From: Candidula unifasciata
Taxonomy: Eukaryota; Mollusca; Gastropoda; Stylommatophora; Geomitridae
Length of the DNA: 64,000 nucleotides
Reading direction: 5' to 3'
Assembly (NCBI GenBank): GCA_905116865.2
Contig: CAJHNH020002530.1
Location: 30,001-94,000 of the forward strand
Shown here: piece by piece, positions 1 through 10,554 of the stretch
How the letters are laid out: each line of letters starts with the position of its first letter
Position numbering within the stretch: position 1 is the stretch's first letter
Position numbers and translations under genes: made by a program
Notes under the pieces: model-generated
Databases searched by the model: none
Seen by the model: the letters and a program-made list of their open reading frames with translations, nothing else
What the model was told of the DNA's origin: nothing

Positions 1-363
1 TTTTAGACATGACTGGCCCTGATCCTAATGACAGCATTAACCATCTGACAAGAAGGGACCAGGCCACCATCTTCAGACTCAGAACACAACATACTTCACT
101 GAATGGACACCTAAACAGAATACAGCCACAACACTCCCCAGAGTGCCAGCTATGTAACTACCCCTACGAAACTGTTGAACACCATCTCTTTGAGTGGCCA
201 AAACTCAGTGAGACTAGAAGAGTGCTACTCCCTCCGAGACCAGACAAGTGGAACACCTTGTACGGAGGAAAAGAACAGCTTGTGAAAACATGCAAATTCC
301 ACTACATGGCATTGGGCCAAAGGGCGAAAGCTCATGCGCCGCTGGATCGATAACAACAAAAAT
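1..363 (+). mobile_element. Non-LTR retrotransposon 3' end (family A), C-terminal zinc-knuckle ORF fragment
   Basis: The frame from 9 to 353 reads as the end of a non-LTR reverse transcriptase polyprotein. It has the spacing CQLCNYPYETVEHHL followed by FEWPKLSETRR, which resembles the C-x2-C...ETxEHxLxxC knuckle, except that the last Cys is replaced by Trp. The element ends with a simple (AAC)-rich tail at about 346-375. Near-identical sequence occurs at 63826-64000, and an inverted copy at 27800-28010. It is truncated at the window edge, so the catalytic domain is not visible. Confidence 0.7.
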
Positions 364-713
364 AACAACAACAAGGCAGCAATTTTCAGCCTTTAAAAAG
401 GTAGTTCTGACCTTCACCATTAGATCTGCCTGCCGTTAATACATTAATGGATAATGGAACTATTCCACAATATCCAAACCAATATTAATTAGACAACAAC
501 ACAATTTATCAGATAACTGCTAACTTAGTTTGCAAATATCTGGCTGTTGATGACACAGGTTCCCTGTTGTAAATGCTCTCTCATTGCTTTCCACTTGATC
601 ACACCGTCGAAGCTTCATATACGTACGAGGGGAGTTATGAAAGTAACGCATATAAGACATGAAATTGAGCAGTTTAGTTTTGAAATTCACTGGCATCATA
701 AATGCTAATAGAC
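364..713. other. No feature recognised
   Basis: AT-rich spacer between two retroelement tails; no splice-flanked coding frame or repeat structure seen. Confidence 0.4.
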
Positions 714-985
714 TCAAATGGTTGAGGCATATTGAAAGGATGTCAGATGACAGAGAAGTAAAAAACTGTATACACAAGGGAGATGAATGGTCGTAGACCA
801 CGAGGCAGACCAAGAAGACGATTGAGAGATAATATCCAGACAGACCTGCAAACACTTGATGTCATCAACTGGAAAGAGAAGACCAACCAGAGAGATGAAT
901 GGAGGCGGGTGATATCTGCAGCAGTGAACCTCAAGGGCTCGGAATGCTCAAGAGGAAAAAGAAGAAGAAGAAGAAGAAGAAGTGT
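714..985 (+). mobile_element. Non-LTR reverse transcriptase C-terminal tail with (AAG)n end
   Basis: Translation gives LKWLRHIERMSDDREVKNC, then, after a frameshift near 784, NGRRPRGRPRRRLRDNIQ and RDEWRRVISAAVNLKG. This Trp-x-x-His-hxRM...RGRPRxRWxD...W pattern is typical of the C-terminus of RTE/CR1-like non-LTR polyproteins. It ends in a GAA/AAG microsatellite (957-985), as several other copies in this window do. Broken by the frameshift. Confidence 0.65.
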
Positions 986-1129
986 ATTGTTTACGAAATG
1001 GTAACTAGCTCAGAGAGAAAGAAAACTGCTGCTGGTAGAAGACCAGGACATTGTTCATTACAAACAGCCAATTTTTGTAGAATTTGCGGGAATGAAAAAC
1101 CTATGGAGAACATTCTTAAACATATTCAG

Positions 1130-1390
1130 TACAGTACAGTTCGGAGGAACAGTTGGATCACCACAGTCTGGTGAGATTGATTGATGCAGCGGGGAGTGAC
1201 GAGAGGTTCTGGCAGATGCTCGAGGCTCAGAGGAAAGGCAAGACGGACGTTTAATCAGAATGCTACTGGCACCATTAGTATCGGAACTCTTCGCTGGCTG
1301 CTGAAGATAGGGACGGAGCGCTTATGGGAATGCCCGAGTGCTGTGATGTCGGTTCTTGAATCAAATCAAATCAAACATGTTCGGTGTAAG
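1130..1390 (+). mobile_element. RNase H non-LTR family, tail fragment
   Basis: Encodes the family tail GVTRGSGRCSRLRGKARR, followed by NQNATGTISIGTLRWLL and TERLWECP. The same protein pattern recurs at about ten places in the window (4255, 7560, 10075, 16690, 21415, 23560, 42150 on +; 25940, 41895, 52945 on -). The zinc-finger-like end CPECC is damaged here (CPSAV). Ends in short (AATCA) repeats. Confidence 0.7.
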
Positions 1391-1639
1391 TAAATGGGCG
1401 CCAGTCAATTGAAGCACGGTTAGTCGCCGGGTTCAGAGAGTTGAAGCTTCAGAGAGACGGACGTAGGGGTGTTGATCACAATATGAAGGCTACGTGAACA
1501 GCACATAATCTGATACAGGCAATACTTGCACGTCATTGTTTCGCTTTAGCCGATAGTCACAGAACTGAACAGAGATTTCTGTCCTGTGAATGACATCATT
1601 AATTATAATGTCAGCCAATTTCATACAGTTTGTATAATG

Positions 1640-1845
1640 TGTGTGTATGTGTAGGGGGCGGACTTGACCTTGGCTCCTACCTAGGTGGACCCAGGCTTGA
1701 GTGTGTACCAGGTAAAGCCCTGGGAGGTAAAAGCGGCCGGCGTGCTGTTGACCACCTCTCCCACCGAGTCTATAAAATATAGGTCTAGCCCTGTATGCAC
1801 AGTACGCCTCAAGGCGGGGAAAAAGGTCCTTTATCTTTACTTTCC
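1640..1845 (+). mobile_element. S-alpha SINE, 3' part
   Basis: Contains the S-alpha body blocks 'ggtaaagccctgggaggtaa', 'ggccggcgtgctgttgacca' and 'tataaaatataggtctagcc', and ends at the typical 'tcctttatctttactt'. The tRNA-like head is missing or replaced by a GT-rich stretch. Confidence 0.65.
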
Positions 1846-2070
1846 TTATTTTTTAGACGGAGGAGCGGCTGGCCCAGCGGTTAAGAATGCTGGACTCTTA
1901 CGCGGAAGACCCAGGTTCGAATCCTGGGTAAGGTCATGACTCCACACAAACCTGACAGGTCCGCTAGCTCTCTGACTCACTCCTCTCCTCGTCAGAACAC
2001 AGTTCATCGCCTGGCTTATTCCGTTATAGGAAGTTCTGAATATAACACACACACATTGGAAGCAACGTGT
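1831..2070 (+). mobile_element. S-beta tRNA-like SINE, copy 1
   Basis: The tRNA-like head carries a box A-like 'tggcccagcgg' and a perfect box B 'ggttcgaatcc', which sits in a complete T-arm (cccag / ctggg). A unique body of about 150 bp ends in an (AC)n stretch. Almost identical to 2444-2685, so recent. A dead tRNA gene is less likely because the body is conserved too. Confidence 0.7.
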
Positions 2071-2261
2071 CCACATCACTGCTAAGAATACGCGAATCGG
2101 GAGTAAAGATCGGCACAGCCAAGCATGAGAAACTCACCGGACGCACATGAAGTCTTGATAACCAACATAGGACTGGTACTATTCCGTACGACGCTGATGA
2201 ATATGTTGAGAGGGGAATCTGAGCGCCTATGGATGTGTCCGGATGCTGTGAAGATAATCTA

Positions 2262-2340
2262 ACTCATAACCCATAACTCATAACAAATAACTCATAACAC
2301 ATAACTCATAACACATAACACATAACTCATAACAAAAAAT
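2262..2340. repeat. Short tandem repeat, about 9-10 bp unit
   Basis: Units like 'ctcataacac' and 'ataactcata' repeat imperfectly about eight times. Confidence 0.85.
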
Positions 2341-2443
2341 TGCTAGAAAGATCAACGGAATTACGTACGTCTGGGTTTCGTGTTGATCTTGGGTCTTTAT
2401 TAGCTCCTTTGTCTTGTTCATAGAGGTGGGTTTTTTTTTTTTT

Positions 2444-2685
2444 TTATCTTTAGTTTTCCTTATTTTTTAGACGGAGGAGCGGCTGGCCCAGCGGTTAAGA
2501 ATGCTGGACTCTTACGCGGAAGACCCAGGTTCGAATCCTGGGTAAGGTCATGACTCCACACAAACCTGACAGGTCCGCTAGCTCTCTGACTCACTCCTCT
2601 CCTCGTCAGAACACAGTTCATCGCCCGGCTTATTCCGTTATAGGAAGTTCTGAATATAACACACACACATTGGAAGCAACGTGTG
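2444..2685 (+). mobile_element. S-beta tRNA-like SINE, copy 2, followed by (GT)n
   Basis: Matches copy 1 at 1831-2070 with only a few substitutions, including both promoter boxes. Preceded by a poly-T run (2430-2444) and extended by a (GT)n microsatellite at 2682-2706, grown from the AC/GT-rich end of the element. Confidence 0.7.
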
Positions 2686-2816
2686 TGTGTGTGTGTGTGT
2701 GTGTGTCTGTCTAGTCTTTCCCGTTTATTTCCACCCCTCCTCACCTTCCGTACGCTGATGAGAGCTTTTTAGTCGCTAAGTTCATTATGTCGTTCGTGAC
2801 TGCTTGTCCTCTAGAA

Positions 2817-3083
2817 CAGCGATTATCAACCTGTGGGTCGCAACCGTTTTTTAGGTCGAACAGTCGCATTGCTCGCAGCTGGGATCGAACCCGGCACCCC
2901 GGTATTACGAAGTGTTCTCATCGACTTATCCACAGAGCCGACAATGGTCGTCTAAGACTATTGAAAAACACATATTCATTGAAGTTATGAAGTAGTCATC
3001 GAAATGATTGTATGTTCGATGGTCGCGACAACATGAGGAACTGTATTGAAGGGTCGTGGCATTAGGAAGGTTGAGAGCCACAA
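2817..3083. mobile_element. SPIN-like hAT miniature transposon, copy 1
   Basis: Begins 'cagcgattatcaacctgtgg' and ends '...attaggaaggttgagagccac'-like sequence. The inner block 'acatattcattgaagttatg' and the block 'acaacatgaggaactgtatt' match the non-autonomous SPIN consensus as I know it. Flanked by an 8-bp near-identical duplication, ctctagaa (2809-2816) and ttctagaa (3084-3091), the length expected for hAT. A stretch near 2880-2945 looks like an inserted inverted tRNA-like fragment ('gatcgaacccgg'). Confidence 0.8.
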
Positions 3084-3380
3084 TTCTAGAAGCTGGCTAG
3101 TTCTGTTTCTTGTTTAGATTGACATTTTCCTTGAAAATGATTGTGCCCATTAGCTCACATTACACAACCTCTTTCCCCGGCTTGTCCGTCTGTTTGTTTA
3201 TGGACTTGTAATTGCATTCTTATCAGTAGCACTGCTTTCGTTTACATGAACGAGGGCGGGGAAAGGAGAGGAGGGGCAGCAGTGAAAACATGCAGTCATT
3301 GGTTAAGTGGATGCTCCAACAGCTGCTATCTATCCAATCTGCTAGGTGGCGTCTGTTTAATGACTCACAGCACGGAGGGA
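3084..3380. other. No feature recognised
   Basis: Unique-looking sequence between the MITE and the following tandem array; nothing supportable. Confidence 0.4.
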
Positions 3381-4170
3381 CTGATTGATTGCTTGATTGG
3401 TGGTTTTGATTTTGTGGGCGGGATTGATTGATTGGTGGGGTTTGTGGTTTTGATTTGTGGGTGGGGTTGATTGATTGGTGGGGTTAATGGATGTGGCTGA
3501 TTGATAGGCTGTGTTCGTTGATTGGTGGGATTCATTGATTGCTTGATGCGTGAGCTTAATTGATTGGTTGATGGATAAGCTTGATTAATTGGTTGGTTGG
3601 TGGGTGAGCTGAGTTGATAAGCGAGCTTGATTGGTTGGTTAATGGGAGAGGTTGATTGATTGTTGGGGTAGATTGATGGGCCGTTATTGGTTGATGGGTG
3701 AGGTTGATTGATTAGTTGATGCGTGAGGTTGGTTGATGGGTGAGGTTGATGCGTGAGATTGATTGGTTGAAGGGTGAGCTTGATTGAATCGTTGATGGGT
3801 GAGGTTGATTGATTGGTGAGTTTGATTGATTGGTTGATGGGTTAGGTTGATTGATTGGTCGGTGTGGTATTTAGAGTATTGGTGTTGATTAATTGATAAG
3901 GTTGATTGATTGGTGGGTTTAGGTAATTGGGAGAGTTGGTTGGTTGAGTGATTGATTTATTGGTATGATTGAAATATTGGTTTGGTGGATTGATGGGATT
4001 GAATAATGGATGAGGATGCTTCATTGAATGCGTTGATTTACTGATGCAATTCATTGGTTAAATATGTTGATTCAATTATATGGTTGATTGATAGGCTCAT
4101 TCCTGGGATTGGTTTAGTGGATGATTGGTTGATTTGCTGTGTGGATTTGATTGATAGGGTAGGAATATGT
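3381..4170. repeat. Degenerate minisatellite (gattgattggttgatgggtg-like)
   Basis: About 790 bp of imperfect 15-25 bp units built from 'gattgattggt' and 'gatgggtgaggtt'. Strand-asymmetric: G+T rich on +. Open frames across it have no coding support. Confidence 0.9.
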
Positions 4171-4254
4171 GAGTTTAGGTTGGAATCAACAGCTAGCATG
4201 AAGTTCCAATACAGACAGTCAGCTGGCTCATGTGTAGACACGGACAACAGACAG

Positions 4255-4456
4255 ATCATTACGGTCTGAGGAGAATGGCGCTGCGAGGGGTTACAAGGGG
4301 ATCTGGCTTACGCTCGGCACTCAGGGGAAAGGCGAGACGGATATGCAATCAGACTACTACAGGTACCATCGGAGCTTTAACTCTTCGCTTGCTGCTGAAG
4401 ATGGGGACGGAGCGCTTATGGGGGTGTCCTGGCTGCTGTGATGTTGATTCTTAATT
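4255..4456 (+). mobile_element. RNase H non-LTR family, tail fragment
   Basis: Reads GVTRGSGLRSALRGKARR, then NQTTTGTIGALTLRLLLKMG and TERLWGCPGCCDVDS, including the Cys pair. 5'-truncated, so the RNase H part is absent. Confidence 0.7.
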
Positions 4457-4698
4457 CAACATTCAACATTGTAGACACTAATTTATAATTGCTTTTTTTT
4501 TCCACTTTTCATTAAGCTTCAATTTCATTAATTGTTCTGTTGCTACATAATTGGAAAGGAAAAACATATTGCCTGTTGATCTGAATCATTATAGAAACAG
4601 AAACCAGCCAGGCACATTGCTGATTGTATCAATTAGTGCTATTGCTCATTATTTCAATCAGCTAAAGGTGTGTGCATTAGCCGGCCGGCTGGCAGAGC

Positions 4699-5098
4699 GT
4701 AATGATGATTGGATTGGATTGGAATCATCTAGTTATAACAGGGGTTATCAAATTGGTGTCTCTATCATTGTAATGATGATGGGAATTGGAATTGTCTAGT
4801 TATAGCAGTGGTTCTCAAATTGGTGTCTCTGTCAGTGTAATGATGATGGGAATCGGAATTATCTAGTTATAGCAGGGGTTCTCAAATTGGTGTCTCTGTC
4901 AGTGTAATGATGATGGGAATTGGAATTGTCTAGTTATAGCAGGGATTCTCAATTTGGTGTCTCTGTCAGTGTAATGATGATGGGATTGGAATCATCTGGT
5001 TATAGCAGTGGTTCTCAAATTGTTGTCTCTGTCAGTGTAATGATGATGGAATTTGAATCGTCTAGTTATAGCAGTGGTTTTCAAATTACTGTCTCCCC
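4699..5098. repeat. Minisatellite, about 67 bp unit, 6 copies
   Basis: Each unit contains 'tgatgatgggaattggaatt', 'gtctagttatagcagtggtt' and 'tggtgtctctgtcagtgtaa'. The last copy decays toward 5098. Confidence 0.9.
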
Positions 5099-5109
5099 TT
5101 GTTGATTCC

Positions 5110-5392
5110 AGGACCTCGTTATTATTTATTAGGGGGGGGGGGGGGGTGTAGATTCACTGCCCCTCTAACTAGCACCTCGTAAAAATCGACTTATTATGGG
5201 TGTTTCCTTTAAAGTTGAGGGACTTCTGCTTCAGAGATGCTTCAGAGGCAATGAACTTATAGTTTGCCTATAAATAAGCCAGGTCAGTGAGACGGATATG
5301 CACGCAAAACTCATGCTTTAGAATAAGACCAACAGTCCAGAAGTGGACGAACAAAAACATTTTCTGCTGAAGATTACAGACAGTGAACCTTT
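5110..5392 (+). mobile_element. R280 retroposon, degenerate copy
   Basis: Contains the R280 landmarks 'cagtccagaagtggacgaac' and 'gattacagacagtgaa', plus a cgtaaaaatcgact core. The 5' side is replaced by a poly-G run (5130-5146). Confidence 0.6.
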
Positions 5393-5562
5393 GACCCTGC
5401 ATTCACATAAAATTCATCAGCTAAAGGTGTGTTCATTTTCTTGTGGCTGTAGATGTAATGATACACAAGCTGGTAATGGGGCTTGAAGCATCTGGTTGTT
5501 AAACTGGTTCTCACACTTGTGTCTATGGCAACAAGTATATCATTAAATCGCTCAGCTAAAGT

Positions 5563-6040
5563 TCTGTCTGTGATCTGGTGGCTATAGATATGACAATCTG
5601 GTGGCTGTAGATATGACAATCTGGTGGCTGTAGATATGACAATCTGGTGGCTATAGATATGACAATCTGGTGGCTGTAGATATGACAATCTGGTGGCTGT
5701 AGATATGACAATCTGGTGGCTGTAGATATGACAATCTGGTGGCTGTAGATATGACAATCTGGTGGCTGTAGATATGACAATCTGGTGGCTGCAGATATGG
5801 CAATCTGGTGGCTGTAGATATGACAATCTGGTGGCTATAGATATGACAATCTGGTGGCTATAGATATGACAATCTGGTGGCTATAGATATGACAATCTGG
5901 TGGCTATAGATATGACAATCTGGTGGCTGTAGATATGACAATCTGGTGGCTGTAGATATGACAATCTGGTGGCTGTAGATATGACAATCTGGTGGCTGTG
6001 ATATGACAATCTGGTGGCTGTGATATGACAGTCTGGAGGC
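5563..6040. repeat. Minisatellite, 23 bp unit, about 20 copies
   Basis: Very homogeneous 23-bp unit (tgacaatctggtggctgtag + ata), with g/a variation at one site. Homogeneity points to recent expansion. It runs straight into an S-gamma SINE. Confidence 0.95.
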
Positions 6041-6372
6041 TAGAGGTTCTGGGTTCAATCTCCGGTAAGGGCTGGGATTTTTTCATGTGGATTTGGACTT
6101 CAAGTAATTCCCCTTGGTCTCTGGGTAGCGTGATCAGACGCTCATGTGCATTGTTGCCCGCTTTAAAAATCCCTTGGCAGTTGGAAATCGAAAAGAGTAG
6201 CCTAACGGCGCTGTCCTGGGCAAAATTGTGAGTTAATATCCTTGGCAGTGCTACAGAGCCTGTGCACTGTGCTGAGCTTCTTCGGACTCAGACTTGAGTT
6301 GGAAGAAGAACGTAGCACTTACCCGTGTGCCATGATGTTGATCCGTTGTTCAAACCTCAAAGCAAACCGGAA
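6030..6372 (+). mobile_element. S-gamma tRNA-like SINE, copy 1
   Basis: Box B-like 'gggttcaatctccggtaagg', then the family body 'ccttggtctctgggtagcgt', 'ccttggcagttggaaatcga' and 'gagcctgtgcactgtgctga'. Other copies are at 7666-8035 and 27180-27565. The box A side is lost into the adjacent minisatellite. Confidence 0.7.
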
Positions 6373-6760
6373 CAGAAAATTAGAAACTATGAAAATGGGA
6401 GGTCTGAGGTCTTCAGGAGTGACCAGAAAAGATCAAATCAGGAATGAGGTCATAAGAGAAACAGTCGGGCACAGAACCAATTCTAAATAACATACAAAGA
6501 CAGAACATTAAATGGTTTGCCGACCTAAAGAAAATTCCTTGTGATGCCATACCATACAAGACATACACTAAACAAGGAGAAGGATGCAGAGCATGAGGTA
6601 GACCAAGAATAATATGCAATGATAACATCAGAGAAACTCTACAACAGCACTATGTGTCTATGGTTGAGTTAACCAGAAGAGCAAGATGCGAAACTGTGTA
6701 TCTCTCTCGACACCTGAAGAATTAAAAGAGGAAGTGAAAAATAACAAGTCTGAGAGTTGC
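6360..6760 (+). mobile_element. Non-LTR reverse transcriptase C-terminal tail, decayed
   Basis: Fragments such as NRKLETMKMGGLRSSGVTRK, DQIRNEVIRETVG and KWFADLKKIPCD match the tail of the element at 12233-13210 (KLVTMEMRCLRRAVGVTIRD). Frameshifts and stops throughout. Confidence 0.6.
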
Positions 6761-6904
6761 ACTGTGGAAGAGAATGGGTTCCACCCCCGAGTCAGTAGTT
6801 AGTTGCTTGTGTCATATTGTAAAAGGTGTCCACATCCTACGGCACAACTGTCGGGTCACCCCATACATTTGATGATGTTTGTTTGTGAATTGTCTTTTTT
6901 TCAG

Positions 6905-7000
6905 TTGAATCCCATCTTGAGTACCAACAGCCCCTCTGGCATGAGCCCAGACTCCCAGACCAACATTATTGGCAGCACTGCATCAAGTCCTTACGATGAT
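6905..7000 (+). CDS. p53: p53-family gene, exon 1 of those visible (N-terminal linker)
   Basis: Acceptor 'tttttttcag' precedes it and donor 'gatgat|gtgagtat' follows. The 96 nt give 32 codons in phase 0: a Ser/Pro/Thr-rich linker (LNPILSTNSPSGMSPDSQTN then IIGSTASSPYDD). This matches the low-complexity segment between transactivation and DNA-binding domains in p63/p73. One other frame has an immediate stop and the third cannot join exon 2. No start codon is claimed here; upstream exons are expected outside the window. Confidence 0.8.
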
Positions 7001-7177
7001 GTGAGTATGTGTGTCCACTGTTCTTTGCTGCCTCAAGTCCTTCCTTCTGTGTTATTATCATTAGTCTCTGGGGCTGTGTGGTCTCGAGGCATGATATATG
7101 TATAGTGGCACGACAGGATAATGATACCTGTTTTTAAAAACCAGATCAGGGTTTGTTCCTCTCTGTCATCGAATATA

Positions 7178-7305
7178 CACTGGCAATCTTTACCTTCAGC
7201 TTGGCAATCTTTACCTTCAGCTTGGCAATCTTTACCTTCAGCTTGGCAATCTTTACCTTCAGCTTGGCAATCTTTACCTTCAGCTTGGCAATCTTTACCT
7301 TTAGT
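7178..7305. repeat. Minisatellite, 21 bp unit, 6 copies
   Basis: Unit ggcaatctttaccttcagct + t. Being a multiple of three it keeps an open frame (WQSLPSA repeated) that joins the downstream RNase H frame, but it is more likely a repeat in intron 1. Confidence 0.9.
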
Positions 7306-7319
7306 ATGTTGTTCGTCCA

Positions 7320-7665
7320 TCACGAGTGATGAAGACCACCTTTCATCCAAAGTAGTAATTATCAATGAGTATGAAGAGTGGCATGCCTCGCTGCGGAGGA
7401 CACGGCTGAGGAGTACTGTCTGGATTTTTTCACCGGGTAATGCCGGTGTGTTGGGAAATGAACAGGCGGACAGACTGGCTGGCTCTGCACAACTTAGTGA
7501 AATACTGATACATGATAAGGCAGACGTGGTTAGTGCCTTGTGGAGAGAGCGTGTACAGTTCGGGGGAGCAGATGGATCACCACAGTCTGGTGAGATTGAT
7601 GCAGCAGGGAGTGACGAGAGGTTCTGGCAGAAGTTTGTGGCTCAGAGGAAAGGCAAGACTGACGT
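7320..7665 (+). mobile_element. RNase H non-LTR family, RNase H C-terminal half plus tail
   Basis: Reads HASLRRTRLRSTVWIFSPGN then AGVLGNEQADRLAGSA. The final GNExADxLA motif is the last catalytic block of RNase H domains of non-LTR retrotransposons. It is followed by the family tail (GSDERFWQK in one frame, GVTRGSGR in another, so a frameshift lies near 7600). Confidence 0.75.
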
Positions 7666-8035
7666 ACCAACGCATGGTGTCCACCTCGAGTGCTAGAGGT
7701 TCCGGGTACAATCACAGGTAAGGGCTGGGATTTTTTTCTCTTGGATTTGGACTTCTAGTATTTCCCCCTGGTCTCTGGGTAGTGGGATCGGACGCCTGTA
7801 TTGCGCACGTAAAAAAATCCCTTGGCAGTTGAAAATGGTAAAGAGTAGACTGACGGTGGTACCCGGGCAACATTTGGAGTTTAAAAACTACTCTAAGTAT
7901 TTCAGGATCCTCGCCTGTGCTACAGAGCCTGTGCACTGTGCTGGGCTTCTTCGGACTCAGACTTGAGTTAAAAGAAGAATGGAGCACAAAAGGGTTACTA
8001 CAGTGTCCCATGATGTTGATCCATTGTTCAAACCT
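7666..8035 (+). mobile_element. S-gamma tRNA-like SINE, copy 2
   Basis: Head 'atggtgtccacctcgagtgc' with a box B relic 'ccgggtacaatcacagg', then the full S-gamma body ending '...ttcaaacctcaaacctggct'. Confidence 0.7.
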
Positions 8036-8399
8036 CAAACCTGGCTATTATCTTTTAGCCCAGCACAGACCTTCTTCTACAGAATGTTTTCTAAAGGGCA
8101 GCTAGTGTCCTCCTCCCCCCCCCCCCCCCCCCCCCCCCCTCCCCCCCAGAGCCCACACTGGGAGTCCAAGAAACTAATGTGTGTTTCCATTTGTTGCCAT
8201 AGTTACCACCACAGATGGGAGGTAATTGTAAACAGAGCAGGTAACAGCTCACAGGCAGGCAGGCAATCTGTCTGTGGGACATTGATCCTGGCTGTGTGAG
8301 GTTATGCAAGCTCAGAGAGTTTCTCATGCAGTGATATTACATTAATTCTTTCCATAGCAAGCAACCCAGCACATGTTTATAATTTTTGTTTTTAACTTT
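8036..8399. other. No gene; poly-C run
   Basis: Only a C homopolymer (8116-8139, extended to about 8148 with one T) stands out. The rest is unassigned intron 1 sequence. Confidence 0.5.
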
Positions 8400-8930
8400 T
8401 CTGTCTTTCCAGAGATAGTGTTTAGTGTTATGTTGTGGGGAGGCGTGTCTCAGAAATCTGAGAAACACAATAGGTTTTGGCATATTCTAGAATATGACAT
8501 ATGGAGTGTGGTGACTAGTTCACATCCTCTAGTACCCATTTTTATGAGAAGGCATTTGTCTTTCCAGAGAATAGTGTTTAGTGTTATGTTGTGGGGAGGC
8601 ATGTCTCAGGAATCTGGGAAACACGATAGGTTTTGGCATATTCTAGAATATGACATATGGAGTGTAGTGACTAGTTCACATCCTCTAGTACCCATTTTTA
8701 TGAGAATGCATTTGTCTTTCCAGAGAATAGTGTTATGTTGTGGGGAGGCATGTCTCAGGAATCTGGGAAACACAATAGGTCTTGGCATATTCTAGGATAT
8801 GACATTTGGGGTATAGTGACCACTTCATATCCTCTGGTACCCATTTTTATGAGAATGCATTTGTCTATCCAGAGAATAGTGTTGTGTTGGGGGGGGGGGG
8901 GGGGGGGGGGGGGGGGAGGCATGTTCTTTC
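8400..8930. repeat. Tandem repeat, about 156 bp unit, 3.4 copies
   Basis: Unit starts recur near 8405, 8560, 8716 and 8870 ('ctttccagagaatagtgtt'). The last copy is interrupted by a poly-G run at 8889-8917. Confidence 0.9.
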
Positions 8931-8949
8931 TTGTTTTTCTAAGTCTGCC

Positions 8950-9285
8950 TTGTGCTGTATGTCCCTCTCCTCTTTTGGTGTGTGACTTGGATGGTATGGC
9001 ATCACAACTCTGTCTTCTCAACCCTATATATTGATATCGTATTCACAAGGCATTCTTTCTAAGTCTTCTTCTGCCTTTCTAAACCCCCAGTGGAGCATAG
9101 GCCCTCAATCAACTCAGGCCAAGTCATTCTATCCTTTGCTATCGCATGCAGCTCTCCCCTTGTCCTCCCTTGTCTTTCTAATTTTATTCTCCAGCTCCCT
9201 TCTCCATTAGTTTTTTTGGCCTTCCTTTATTTCTATGCCCCTGTGGGTTCCACTGCAAAGGCATTCTAGTTATATTGTCGGCAGT
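8950..9285 (-). mobile_element. Non-LTR reverse transcriptase tail, minus strand, two fragments
   Basis: 'gagcataggccctcaatcaa' is the reverse complement of the tail seen at 25735 ('gagggcctatgctccattgg'). 'ggtatggcatcacaa' resembles 12575-12600 of another family. Related copies are at 35140 and 41096. Confidence 0.6.
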
Positions 9286-9550
9286 AGGTGCTGAGACGAT
9301 CTGGTGAAACATTTGTGTGTGCTTCTTCCCAGCTCATATTGTCGGCAGTAGGTGCAGAGACAATCCGGGTGAAACATTTTGTTGTGCTACACCCCAGCCC
9401 ATATTGTCGGCAGTAGATGCAGAGACAATCCGGTGAAACATTTTGTTGTGCTACATCCTAGCTCATATTGTTGGCAGTAGGTGCAGAGACAATCCGGTGA
9501 AACATTTTGTTGTGCTACACCCCAGCCCATATTGTCGGCAGTAGGTGCTG
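9268..9550. repeat. Minisatellite, about 64 bp unit, 4 copies
   Basis: Units carry 'catattgtcggcagtaggtg' and 'caatccggtgaaacattttg'. Confidence 0.9.
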
Positions 9551-9609
9551 CACATGCATAATTAATTGTAATATCAAGACCATTACTGTTACTACTGTCT
9601 GGCTCAGAT

Positions 9610-10270
9610 TCATCAATGGCAGTAGCAGTTTGGACAGTTCTAGACTTAGCTGTGTTGTCGTTCTGGTTTCCTTTACCATTTGGTCATGATCTATTCAGAT
9701 GGTTCGGTGGTGAGAGGAAAGAGAAGGCCTTGGGGTTCGTAGTGAAAGCCAATGGAAAATCTTTAGTGCAAGACAGCCTAGCGTACGACACCACAACATC
9801 TAGCATGAGAATGGAGGTGGAGGCGGTAACTGCAGCTCCCCGGTGGCTAGAGAACAAGATGCATACACATGTTGTAATTGTAACTGACTCTGAAAGCTTG
9901 CTGAGAAAAGTGAAGACAGGGATGCCGGCGTAGTGGGTAATGAACAGACAGACAGATTGTCTGGGTCTGCACCACTGGGTGGTGAATTTATTCACAAGGC
10001 AGATGTGGTCAAGGCTCTTTAGGAACAAGCAACGGAGCTAGTAGAGAAACAAGGTTATTATGGCCTGGATAGAAGAATGAGGTACCTGGGTGTAACCAGA
10101 GGGTCTGGCTGGCTCACCAGAGGGTCTGGCCGGCTCACTACACTCAGGGAACAGGCAAGATGGACATATAACCAGATTGTGACCGGTACCATCAGTATTG
10201 GAACTGCGCTGGCTGCTGAAGATGAGGACGGAGCACACATGGGAATGCCCCGAGTGCAGTGATGCCAATT
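9610..10270 (+). mobile_element. RNase H non-LTR family, RNase H domain plus tail, broken
   Basis: From 9680 the frame reads DLFRWFGGERKEKALGFVV (decayed first block), then SMRMEVEAVTAA (catalytic Glu block) and HVVIVTDSESLL (catalytic Asp block). A frameshift follows near 9930. NEQTDRLSGSAPL-like sequence lies near 9940-9980, and the tail GVTRGSGW...RLTTLREQARW is at 10080-10160 with an internal 24-bp duplication. Confidence 0.75.
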
Positions 10271-10554
10271 TTTGACTCAACTCAACTTGGTCAGGGACGT
10301 CAAACAAAAATTGTATCACACTAATTCAAAACAAATCGAATTATTCCTCTGGATAGCCTATGCTTAGAAAACAAAACTACTTTGGTTTTTCAAAACGTGT
10401 TCAGACAAATTAATTTTCCTAGCAAACAAAACAGTATTGTTACAGTGCATATGTTGACAACCATTAAGTCTCATTACTTAATTGTCGCACCTTGTATAAA
10501 CAGCTAGAAACCTCTGGAATCTGACATCATATGGTCCTTAATCTCTGTCCGCAG

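Noticed and set aside
1860..1935. Functional tRNA gene
   Set aside because: Good A and B boxes and T-arm, but the conserved 150-bp body and a second copy at 2470 show a SINE; other stems do not fold cleanly.
1..6904. Upstream p53-family transactivation exon
   Set aside because: Searched for an acidic FxxxWxxL-type segment with splice sites; only repeats and unassigned DNA found.
8373..8795. 140-codon frame with repeated IVFSVMLWGG segments
   Set aside because: A 156-bp tandem repeat (52 codons) creates it; the last copy is broken by a G run.
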